Origin: Arachis hypogaea
Lineage: Eukaryota; Streptophyta; Magnoliopsida; Fabales; Fabaceae
DNA length: 64,000 nucleotides
Assembly: GCF_003086295.3 (NCBI RefSeq)
Contig: NC_092051.1
Span: forward strand, 20,021,940-20,085,939
Direction: 5' to 3'
Shown here: piece by piece, positions 36,379 to 47,037 of the stretch
Layout: each line of letters starts with the position of its first letter
Position numbering within the stretch: position 1 is the stretch's first letter
Notes under the pieces: model-generated
Database searches by the model: none
What the model was told of the DNA's origin: nothing
What the model saw: the letters and a program-made list of their open reading frames with translations, nothing else
Translations under genes and position numbers: made by a program

Positions 36379-36557
36379 ATTACGTGTATCTCTAACGTGC
36401 CAGTTCAGCTTCCATCAACGGTGTTAGTAAGAAAAATGACGAAAAGACTAATGTTATTAACTTAAAATCTTTTAGAAATGAATTTGATTAAAAAAGATTT
36501 TCAAAGATTAAAATAAAAATAGCTAGATGTTTTAGGACCATTTTAACTATTTACTCC

Positions 36558-36566
36558 ATTTGATTT
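36558..36566. repeat. 9-bp target-site duplication, right copy (MULE)
   Basis: ATTTGATTT, identical to 27566-27574. Confidence 0.8.
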
Positions 36567-36842
36567 ACATGATTAAATCAAGTTTGTCTATTAAATTTAT
36601 ATAAATCTATTTAGGAGAAGTTGCAATGAATTTTTATTCCGGACATATTGATATAGTTTCGGTAGCAGAATCACTTTTGCGCAAACGCAAAGGAGGGAGG
36701 ATCCTTCCATCCCTACCAACAAACAATCTTCGAGCATAGAGTCAGTAATCACGAATGAATTTTGAGTAAAAGCTGTAAGCTCAAACATATATGAACGAAG
36801 ACGCAAGGCGGTGGAAGAGTAAGAAAGAAAGGATAAGAAGAT

Positions 36843-39389
36843 ATGCTGTTTCAGGTGGGGGGCCAAGGCAGCCGCCCCACGTTCTTCGAGATGGCGGCGG
36901 CCCAGCAGCTCCCCGCCAGCCTGCGCGCCGCCCTCACTTACTCTTTGGGAGTCTTCGCCCTCCGCCGCCCCTTCCTCCACCGCCTCCTCGACTACGAACA
37001 TGAATCCTTCGCCCTCCTCATGCTCATCCTCGAAACTCACAGCTTGCGGACCACAGATGCTTCCTTTGCTGAATCTCTCTACGGTCTCCGAAGAAGACCC
37101 GTCAATGTTGCCCTCAAGATTGATGCTTCCACCGTTTCCCCTAATTCCGATAACGCTGCTCCCAATTCAGGTTTACAAAGGCGCCAGAAAGTTCTCTCTG
37201 TTGTTTTTCTGGTAACCCTAGTTCTCTCTTTCTTCCTGATTTGCTTCAATTGGAGAACATTGCTGTACTATACATAGTGGTAGCTAGCTGAATCTGGGTG
37301 TGTTTCTAGGTTGTGTTGCCCTATTTGAAGTCTAAGTTGCATTCAATCTACAACAAAGAAAGGGAAGCTAGGCTGCAGGCTACCCTCTGGGGTGATGATC
37401 AAAATGAAGGTTTTGATGCCACCCTCGGCTTCGAAGAGTCGAGGAGAACATTGGATTCTGATGCCAATGCATCTATTAGGGAGCGCGTCAGGAAGAGAGT
37501 TCAAAAGATTGTGGGGTTTTGCTACCCTTGGCTACATGCTACTACAGAGGGTATGTGTGTTCTGCTGTCTTATTGAAATGGTTATCTTGCTGAGACTTCG
37601 GATTAACTGATTCTTAATATCTTAACAATGTCACTGCAGGTTTGCAATTTGCTTACCAGCTATTATACCTTTTGGATGCCACTGGATACTACTCATTTGC
37701 ATTGCATGCACTTGGGATACAAGTGTGCCGAGCTACAGGCCAAGAGATGGTACATATTTAGGATATTATAAAATCTGTCACACTACATTACTTTTATGTT
37801 ACTCTTGTACTTGAGTGCTGTATTGTGGTGGGTGAATGAGAATAGACATGTTGTTTGCATTTTTTTCATTTCTTGTTTCACTGAATTGGGTTTTATTCCT
37901 TTCATGGGATTATAGATGGATACCTCTTCAAGAATTTCAAAGATACGTAGCCGAGAACGTGAGAGACTTCGTGGCCCTCAATGGTTGAAGGTATTTATCA
38001 ATTAAACGCTAATTTAGATCAGTTTATTTCGTATTTAAAACATCAAAAGCTTTTTTCTTTTCTTTTTTTCTTTTTTTTTTTTTTTTTTTTTGAAAATAAG
38101 TGATCCTTCCCCCTCCTCCCCCTTAATGATATTTTTTTCTGAAAAAAAGGGAAAAAAAAAAGAAAAAAAAAAAATCATAACATGAACTGGGTTGCAGCTG
38201 AAGAATTTCATATTTTGTTGATTTTATTCATATTGTTCTGCCTATCCAAAGTCAAGATTCATTTTAACATTTGCAATCTTGACTTTGAATAAATGTTATG
38301 CTTTTTGTCCACATGAATCACCTTATATGATTATGTGATATATGTCATAATGCAGACCTTGCAAGGAGCACTGCTCAGCTGTATGTACACTGTACTGGAT
38401 TATGCGCAAACTGGTTTGATTGCAGCTGTGTTCTTCTTTAAAGTGAGATGTCTTTTTCCCTCTTGATAAGTTTTCTTACTTAATATAGTAAAACAGTAAG
38501 CCAAAAATAATACTGAATCTTCTTAAACTTTGGTGTGTTTTAGCTTGTTTTATATATTGTTTGTTGGCTTAGATTTCTTAAAGTCAACAAAATGAACAAC
38601 ACCCACTATGGTATAGCCAACAGAGTTTTGGTTGGTACCATTGCCTGGGTGGTTCAGAAATCTTTGAGTGGTCTGTGTTCAACTTCTTCTGTCAAGTGGT
38701 ACTTAAGTAATCTACCAGTGATGTGTGGTTAAATATGTTAGTTTGAGGAACATACTAGTTGAGACAGAGCACAATCATTAACACGTAATTTATGTGGAAC
38801 ATATAGATGATGGAATGGTGGTATCAGTCAGCCGAGGAGAGAATGTCAGCCCCGACAGTATATCCTCCACCCCCTCCTCCTCCTCCTCCAAAGGTGAATA
38901 AACGTTTTGTTTTTCATCTTCTTTCTTCATCAGTGTACTTCTATACATGTAAAATTGGTGTTTGAATCATACTAATTGAATAGGTCTACTTGCATCCTCT
39001 CTATGAACCGATCAAAAAATTGTGTTGGGCCATTGGCTAATATATATTCATACAACCAGGTAGCGAAAGAGGGAATCCCGCTGCCATCTGACAGAACAAT
39101 TTGCCCCTTGTGCTCACAGAAGCGTGCAAATCCATCTGTAGTTACAATTTCGGGATTTGTCTTTTGCTATGCTTGCATATTTAAGTATATTACACAGGTG
39201 AGAATTCAATCTTGCAAGAGTTGGCAGGACCTAACGTTTGTGATGTCAAGTGTTAAATTCAACATGTATCACTTCTATTCCCTAATTTGTTTTGTTTATT
39301 GTGGTTCCTCATTACAGTATAAGCGTTGCCCAGTTACGCTGATGCCTGCAACAGTTGAGCAGATAAGGAGACTATTTCATGATGTCTAA
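36843..39389 (+). CDS. PEX12: Peroxin-12 (PEX12), peroxisomal RING E3 ligase subunit
   Basis: Eight exons join in frame: 36843-37211, 37310-37550, 37640-37749, 37916-37990, 38356-38442, 38807-38893, 39060-39197, 39318-39389, giving 392 aa, matching the usual plant length of about 393. The start MLFQVGG... and PTFFEMAAAQQLPASLR are conserved. Hydrophobic segments in the middle (for example YQLLYLLDATGYYSFALHAL and GLIAAVFFF) fit the peroxisomal membrane domain. A Pro-rich linker with eleven to twelve prolines precedes the RING-like end: Cys338-x2-Cys341, Cys359-x2-Cys362 and Cys373. PEX12 works with PEX2 and PEX10 in the ubiquitin ligase that recycles the PEX5 receptor for matrix protein import. 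The incomplete zinc-ligand set is normal for this family. The transposon composite ends 285 bp before the ATG. Confidence 0.95.
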
Positions 39390-39864
39390 GGTCTCACGTG
39401 GCTACAAGATTCTCAATTGTGGTTTTAGTTATATGTACATCTCTCTTAGTCTCTTCTATGTAGGGATGGGGGGTTTCACCGTTAGTATGGTAGGTACACG
39501 ATGCAGAAGAGGAATGATTTTTGTTATTTTCCTCGTATTCATCCGTATAAAGTTCCAGCTATAACGAGCATGATTGTATGTAGTATGTATGTTACTTATA
39601 AAGCAATAAACAATAGTTACTGCAAAAAAGCAAAGGCATGATTTGCTTGTCCTTAATTATAGTTGCGCTTACAATATCATTAGCAGCAGCAAAACTGCGG
39701 AAGTAAAATCTTGAAACTATGTACGCATCAAATGCTCCAAGAGAACTAAACAATATACCCATTAAGATCCCCTTTTTTATTATTAAGAAAAATTAACCAT
39801 ATTATTCTAGGGCTAACCACGCTTCATGCAGAACGAAAGAACGTAAGAACCATGGGACGCGAGC
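39390..39864. other. Spacer between convergent PEX12 and the 39865-41378 gene
   Basis: It consists of the 3' untranslated sequences of both genes. Nothing else was seen. Confidence 0.6.
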
Positions 39865-41378
39865 TCAAACTTCACAAACACTTTCTTCGAACGCTCTTTC
39901 TAGTCTTGTCTTACATGTTGAAGTACTTGATTTCAGTTTTGCATCCTGCAACACCAGCAACTCTGGTTAAGTTTAATAAAACTTCAATTCAACTAATATA
40001 TAGGTTTATTATGCACTATTGATATATCAACTACCTAACCTAATTATCAACTTATAACACTAAATGTAGTACCTTTCTTCCACTGTTGTTCAAGCTTGAC
40101 TCCATGTCCTGACCAGTATGAGTCCAGTAGCTGCCGACAGTACCTATGATGGGGGTCTCGTCGGGGCTCTTGCTTCTAGTCCTTCTTGAAGATCTTGATA
40201 GGGAATGCATCCTGATCTCTTCAATTGTCAATGCTCCTAGAATTGGTCTATCCTCATTACTCCATGAGGATCCTCTACCTCCCTTTGGTGTCTGTTCTCC
40301 CACTGAACTGTTGTTCACCGAAACAGGCGTGCCTTCCGGTTCAACCAACCAGCTGGATAGGCTGGTGTCAACGCCAATCTCTAGCTTGTTATCATTCGCC
40401 TTCTGCCTTGCCTTGCGTTTTGAGAGCTTCATATTTGGCTCTGGACTGAGGGATATTGCTATGTCCTCCACTGCTGAATTGTTGATGTTTTCTTTATCAT
40501 TGTTCTTCAGTGACTTAAGCAATGTGGATTTGGCCACCCTCCCTTGTGTATCAACATTCTCAATTGGATTCAACACAGAGGAAATATCATGAACCCTTTC
40601 TTGAGTTTCTTCTTTCTTGTCCTGCCTCAGGCTATTAACTTCGGTCTCCGCTATTTCAGCCGATGAAATTGGTTTCCTATAATCAGTCGACAGCGAAAAC
40701 AACGACTCTGAAGACTCTTCTTGAATTCCATTGACATCACCACCTTCTTCTCTGGCAGAAGAATTTATTTCTTCAGGATTCACCTTCTCTTTGGCAATGC
40801 AATTTTGTTGCTCAGCAGGTTTTGCTATGTCTGCTTCCTTGTCGGATGAAGAGAATCCAGCCGGCTTGGACGAGTTCCCTTGAACCTTTTCCCGAACAGT
40901 TGGTGCGCTTGATCCTAATGCTTCAGAATCCTCCTCTCCAACTCCAAGAAGAAGTTGTTGCTGCTGCTGCATTGGACTGTTAACTTCAGTAGTGTCGGCA
41001 TTTTGAGCAGCAGAAATCTGTTTAGTGGAGCCAATGGAGAGAGAAAACAGCGACTCCGAAAACTCTTGTTCTCCTTCTCCTTGGTGTTCATCTTTTTTCT
41101 CACCTCTTCTTCCAAGTCTCTCTTCTTCATCCTTGGTAGGTGTGGCCGCATGAGCTGCTTCAGCACTTCGATTCAATAATTCATATTGCAATTCGATTCT
41201 GATATGAAAATGACGGATAATGAAAGTTCAAAATAAATTAAAGGAATAACACAGAATAAACAAAAAGCATGGAAAGCTAGCTAGCTTACTTGGAATGAAG
41301 GGACTGTGTAGCAGTTGGATTGGAGCGTTTAGAGCGTTTGCAAGAACCAAAACAAGTAGGTAGAAAGCACCTCATCAT
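39865..41378 (-). CDS. Uncharacterised disordered plant protein (GTVGSYW motif)
   Basis: Three exons on the minus strand join in frame: 41378-41290, 41198-40073, 39945-39865, giving 431 aa. The N-terminus MMRCFLPTCFGSCKRSKRSN is Cys- and basic-rich. Two repeated phrases with the pattern ESLFSLS (EFSESLFSLSIGSTKQ and ESSESLFSLSTDYRKP) suggest an internal duplication. The middle is Glu/Ser/Gln-rich and probably disordered, with a five-Gln run. The C-terminal part is the most protein-like: LSSWLVEPEGTPVSV, then EDRPILGALTIEEIRMHS and DETPIIGTVGSYWTH, and the end KTRLERAFEESVCEV. The WL...EDRP(I)LG...PIIGTVGSYW order recalls plant JASON-like proteins, but I am not certain of the family and assign no function. 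Confidence 0.85.
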
Positions 41379-43028
41379 GAATGGATATAGTTGAGAAAAA
41401 GGTCACTTTCTAAAGAGAAAGAAAAAAGCGGAGAGGGGATTGAGGGACTGAAATGGAAGAAAAGAGGGAGGAAGGTAGGGAGCTTTTGAAATTTGACCGT
41501 TGAGATTCTCGTCTATCTCTGGGCCCACCCATTTATGTGGACTCTACTACTTGAACAGGTTTGACTTTGACCACTCACTCCACTTCAATTATTCATAATC
41601 ATACATCTGTTTTTGACACAAATAGTAGGTATTAATAACTCATTTTCCATCAAGGCCAAAAGGGAATAATTTAGTAGCTCTGAATTTTGTTAAGGGAAGA
41701 AATGTTTCTCAATGACTTATTTGAAGATGGACAAGTGATATTTAACACTATTTAATAATGTTATTGACAATTTTTATATGAAGTTAATTAGAGAGTGGAA
41801 TTTTTTTTAGTTAATATCAGTTAATTTTTTAAGTATTTTTATTTTAAATTTTAAATTTTAAATTTTTAATTTTTTAATAGGTCTAAACTTACCAACATAA
41901 CATATAAGTCAAAAAGAATTATCTAGCACCGGAGTCTTTTTTTTGTTGGACTACTTTTTCGGTTGGTGCAACTTTGCTAATTAATACGATTTTCAAATAT
42001 GCTTTCATCGTCTTTCATTAAATTGAATAATAATATGAGTGACAAGTTATATATTTCAGTGACACAGTTATATACACAAGTAAAATGTACAAGATTTACC
42101 AAGGGCCCTATTGCGCACTATCCTGCAAAAGCCAAAGTAAGAGGAATTTTAGATGACAACTTTTGGGACTCCAAATCCATGCAGATTCTCTCGCTTTTCT
42201 CTCATACGTCCATTCCCATCTCATTTCCCAATGAAAAATGACGAAAACAAAATCACCCATCATGTTATTTGAAGTACTTTAATCAACTCAATTAATATTA
42301 TATTCTGCTCCTCATTTATTAATAATTATATCACACCTGATATTTTGGGTAACTATGGTATGCTTATTACGTAAAATAAACATTTAATTTGAAGTAAAAA
42401 AAAATACAAAATTAATTTAACCCCAAAACTTTCAATATTATTTCAAAGCAAAAGAAATACTATTATATACATTAATATGGTCTGTGGAGTAGTAAGGACT
42501 AGGAGTACTATAATTGATAATTTTCAGTTCAAGATCCAAAACCAGCATTCAAATATCCAACCCCCTTTTAATGAATTTTATTATAAGTCAGAATCAAAAT
42601 ATTTAATTAGAAGAAGAATAAATAAACATAATTGAAAAGCAAAAAGAAGAAAGGAAAAGTGTATCACAGCCAAGAACACTTACGTTTAGCTTGAGCCTCT
42701 CCAAAAAGAGAACAACTCTATATTCGTTTTGTTTTAACTAATCACAATTAGAGCTCACATAATTTTCAAAAGGAGAAAGTCAACATAGCATGCATGGAAA
42801 GTTTGTGTGTGGTTCCATTCCTTCTGTCCATATCCAAAAACCAACATAACAATTAGATGAATGACTGTTGTAATTAATAATAAGATTAAAGAAAAAAAAG
42901 GATTAATTAATTGGAGGCTTAGCTTTTGGTTGAGCTGAGGTAGGTACATCTAGAAATGTGAGAGGGGACCAGCCATACATAGCAACAAAGCATAGAGCCA
43001 TAGATTGAGCGAGTGATAATGATCACAA
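41379..43028. other. Divergent intergenic region
   Basis: It carries the promoter of the minus-strand gene on the left and AT-rich spacer on the right. There is a purine-rich leader-like block at about 41400-41485. No gene was recognised. Confidence 0.55.
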
Positions 43029-43036
43029 TATATAAA
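43029..43036 (+). promoter_or_regulatory. Putative TATA box of the glycosyltransferase gene
   Basis: TATATAAA lies about 550 bases before the start codon. A donor-like GTGCAG|GTAAAAAT near 43176 allows a leader intron ending before 43580. Inferred from position. Confidence 0.4.
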
Positions 43037-43579
43037 CCAAGTGGCAACTTCACCAGCTGCCACCAAATCTAACCTTCTTTCTTTCTTCTTTATTTCTTTA
43101 TTTCCATTGGAGATTGGTGTCACTAACTCTTACTATTAATAATAATATTAAAAGCACAAGAAAGAAAGGGTGTGCAGGTAAAAATCAGGCTCCACAGACA
43201 CTGTTTCTCTAAAAAGTTGTTGCCACTCACATTCTTATCTTGTTTCACGGATTGTGTTTTTGTTTTTTTCATGGTACGTCACCTTCTTCTTCTTCTTCCC
43301 CTCAAAACTTTGCTTGCTTATGCCGTATTATAAAAATATTCTCCTCTTCTTGGATGATTAATTATTTAGTGATTATTAGACATTGTTCTTTAATCTTTAC
43401 ACTTAAAGAAGAAAACTATGCATGTGAATTCTATTTCCTTATTCCTAGCTCCATCCAAAAATAGCGGGGATGCTTTTCTTGCTCCATCAACATCATGGAC
43501 CTCTTTAGTCTTTCCCTATCTTCATAGACTTTTTTTCTGCCTTTGAAGCTTCTTGAAGGAGCTTAATTGCCAGAAAACC

Positions 43580-46440
43580 ATGGAGGCAGTGAATCAGAAA
43601 TCTCTTGAGAGAGCGGTTTCAATGAGAGCCTTGCAAATGGGAAACTCATTTCCATGTATGGTTTGTGTTGTTGGATTCCTCTTTGGAGTGTGCCTTGCCT
43701 CTTTCATCTTGGCTGCTCTTACTTCCACCTTTCAGCTTGGCATTGGTCGCTTCTCATTCTCAATGCTTAATTTAACATTCCATTCTGACTCTCTTTCTCA
43801 CTCTAATAATACCATAAGTAAGTCAATCTTCTTCTACTTTTGATTATCTTTATTTCTCTGTTTCTGTTTCTACCATTTGATGATGGTTCTTAATTGAAGT
43901 TGACATGACAAATTCAGTACACTTTGTTAATCTTGTTGAAAAAGGAACAACAATTATCGGCTAAATTTAAAGCAAAGAATATTGGATTCTTCAATTGATG
44001 ATTAGATGAATGAATGAATAAATTCTAAGGCTTGTACCTGAAGCAACTTGAAATCATACCAACACTTTCTTTAGGCTACTCTGTCCGAATATGGCACATT
44101 ATTTTGCATTGCATAATCAATCAATATTAAATTTTCTTGGGACATTCTTGCAGTTATCAATTTGGATATGATCAATTTTATAGGGGTATTAGATTATATT
44201 AATGTCAAATGTCATAATGTATTTTTTCTCTTATGGTGACAAGAACAGACTGCAATGTTAATGCTAAGGGAACACAGAGGCTAACAGATTTCAACAGCAG
44301 AAAAGATAAAGAAAATGAGGATAGTGTCTCTATGCTTTATTCAGGTTGGAGTTGTGTGTTAACTAAATCTGAAAGTGAGGCAAATGAGTGCTTGCACAAA
44401 CTTGGAATCAGTAGGTCCATTTTGCCTTATGCCCCACATTTGGAAGACTGCAAAGCCAGGACACAGCTATTCGAACGTCTCGATAAGCGAACAGGAAATG
44501 AGAACTTCCCTCAATGGACAAGTTGGAAAGGATTTTTGGACATGCACCATGTTGCTACAACCAGTGACCAGACTCAAAATTTCAGGCATCAAGCTGTAAC
44601 TAAGGGTGCTTATCCACCTTGGGTATGTCTTTTTAGTATTTGTGCCATATTGTTAGATTTCTTCGGGATAAGGTCGAATCGCGTAAGCTAGACTCACCAA
44701 TTATAATGTCAACTACTTGCCGGTTCAAACTTCAAACCTAAACCATTTTCTTATTATAAGCTTTTGGCAGATTGCAGGATCTGATGAAGAAAATTACCCA
44801 TTGACTAGGAAAGTGCAACGTGACATATGGATCCATCAGCATCCCTTAAACTGTAGCAATCCGGATGTCAAGTTCCTTGTAGCTGACTGGGAAAAATTAC
44901 CAGGATTCGGCATTGGTGCTCAGTTTGCTGGAATGAGTGGACTCCTTGCTATTGCAATCAATGAAGGCAGAGTTCTTGTAACTAAATATTACAATAGAGC
45001 TGACCATGGTGGCTGCAAAGGTATAATAAAAAGACCAATACAGTTGCTTGCTTCATCTCTTCTGATTTAGGTTCAATTCCGTTTTAACAACTTTTGCATA
45101 CAATCATTGTGAACATAAAATGTGTATGCAGGGTCTTCCCGGTCTAGTTGGAGTTGTTACTTCTTTCCAGAAGCCTCCCTAGAGTGTCGTCGACGAGCAT
45201 TAGAACTAATGAAAAGCGAAGATGCTTGGAGTAAAGGAATTTTGACTGCGAAAGAAAATTACACATCAAAGCATATATGGGCAGGGCCAACTCCTAGGTA
45301 AGTTCCAACTACAACTGCAGTTATACATTAATGATTACTTAAAGAATTTTAGTTTTTATGGTGCAGAATATGGGGTGAACCTTGGAAGTATCTGCAACCA
45401 ACAACTGATATAAATGGCAGCTTGATTACTTCACATAGAAAGATGGATATGCGGTGGTGGAGGGCACAGGTAGGGTACTCATAAGAAATGCATTAAAGAG
45501 TTATGTCCACATTTTCCCAATTTTCTTCAGTGATCAGTTTCCCTCTTATTTTGTGTGACTGCTTCATGAATTCATGTTGATGCCACAAATATTGTTTCCA
45601 GGCTGTGCGTTACTTAATGAGGTTCCCAACTGAGTACACATGCAGCCTATTGAATGAAGCTCGACATGCTGCATTCGGAAAATTAGCTGCGAAAATGGTG
45701 CATGAAGGTCTTGCTGGAGACTGGACAAAGGTTAACTTACTAAAATACTTTTTGGGACATAAAATACTGACTTAGAGTAGAATATACATGACCATGAAAA
45801 TTGCTTTTGATTTTGTTATAATTTTGCTTCTGGTGGTATTTCAGGGAAGTAATAATAAGCCAAGATCTGAAATTGATGAATATGTGTGGTCCAATCACAA
45901 GCCATGGGTTCCTAGGCCTCTTCTAAGCATGCATGTAAGGATGGGAGACAAAGCATGTGAAATGAAAGTGGTTGAATTTGAAGAATACATGCATCTTGCT
46001 GATAGGATTAGGAGGCACTTCCCAAACCTCAACAACATTTGGCTCTCCACTGAGATGCAGGTACTAGTACTACTACTACTACTACACATCTACTTAATTT
46101 TTCAATCGTTGTTCTTGTTAAAAGTGTCTGACATTACTAAGAACCTAACTTGATTCAGGAAGTCATTGACAAAACCAAAGAATATTCTCATTGGAACTTT
46201 CACTATACAAAGGTAAGACGCCAAGACAGGATGAATGTTTCAATGGCTGAGTATGAAGCCAGCCTTGGGAGGGAGACCAGCACCAATTACCCACTGGTTA
46301 ATTTCCTCATGGCTGCTGACTCTGATTTCTTCATTGGAGCATTGGGTTCTTCATGGTGCTTCCTCATAGATGGTATGAGAAATACTGGGGGGAAGGTAAT
46401 GGCTGGCTATTTGAGCGTTAACAAAGACAGATTTTGGTAG
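43580..46440 (+). CDS. Type II membrane glycosyltransferase, FUT8-like (putative fucosyltransferase)
   Basis: Eight exons join in frame: 43580-43817, 44249-44622, 44771-45020, 45132-45297, 45367-45469, 45602-45730, 45845-46060, 46159-46440, giving 585 aa. A short basic cytosolic tail precedes one membrane segment (about residues 25-47, MVCVVGFLFGVCLASFILAA), so the protein should sit in the Golgi membrane with its catalytic part in the lumen. The lumenal half contains GFGIGAQFAGMSGLLAIAI, a donor-site-like HVRMGDKACE at 450-459, LSTEMQEVI, and ADSDFFIGALGSSWC near the end. The HVRxxDK and final SDFFxG...SS order is that of alpha-1,6-fucosyltransferases of the FUT8/NodZ type. Several NxS/T sites lie in the lumenal part. 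Substrate is unknown; fucosyl transfer is an inference from the motifs. Exon 2 starts at 44249, chosen because it alone keeps phase. Confidence 0.85.
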
Positions 46441-47037
46441 AATAATTCTACCTCTTGTAAATTAATATATAGTTATTAAGTCTTTTATTTTTGGTGATAT
46501 GACATGGATTCTTTGTAGTATGTGTCAAAAATAGTTCGTGGAAATAAGATTGAAGTTCTTTACTATTTCCGGTTTATGATGTTTCCTTTTCAAAAGAAGA
46601 TTCAAATTCTTGATGACAGACAGAACAACAAACAATGAAGAGAATGCCACTCTCAAAAGTGTAATCTAGATAATCATTGACATAGGTGTAGATACAAATA
46701 TTGGTGACTAATGAAAATTAGAATGAAGCCACGCGATTGAAGGAGGAGTATAAACTCTTCCTCTTCAATTTTCACTTCACATGACAATACAACAATTTCT
46801 AGAAGAAAAAGCTTTCTTCGCCAAACTTGAGAAGAAATAAAAAAATAAAGGCACATTTTTCTTAGCTAGTAACAAACAATTGGTTGCCCAAGAAATCTCT
46901 AGTAGAATATTCTTGGAGAAACAATCCAATGCAGAATGAGAAAGTCAGCTGTGGCTGTTTGCACAAAAAAAGACTCTTTGTGCAACAATTATCAAAGTGG
47001 AAATATACCCAGAGACCGTGAATCCATGTTGTTACTA
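46441..47037. other. Spacer between convergent genes
   Basis: 3' untranslated sequences of the glycosyltransferase and ankyrin genes. No further gene was seen. Confidence 0.6.

Larger units (their letters stand above)
27575..36557. mobile_element. Mutator-like element (MULE) with nested gypsy insertion
   Basis: Terminal inverted repeats of about 150 bp close the element. The left end begins GAGTAAATAGTCAAAATGGT and the right end reads ACCATTTTAACTATTTACTC. Inner phrases pair as well: TTTAATCAAATTCATCCCTA against AATGAATTTGATTAAAAAAG, and CAACGGTGTTAG against CTAACGCCGTTG. An exact 9-bp duplication flanks it, the Mutator hallmark. Without the nested retrotransposon it is about 3.2 kb. It retains a GRF zinc-finger fragment and a transposase C-terminal remnant, but the catalytic core is missing. 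It must predate the gypsy element inserted at 30615. Confidence 0.85.

Noticed and set aside
36597..37040. 147-codon minus-strand frame opposite PEX12 exon 1
   Set aside because: It is the antisense of the GC-rich, highly conserved PEX12 first exon.
40146..40592. 148-codon plus-strand frame within 39865-41378
   Set aside because: Shadow of the spliced minus-strand gene, whose exons keep phase over 431 codons.
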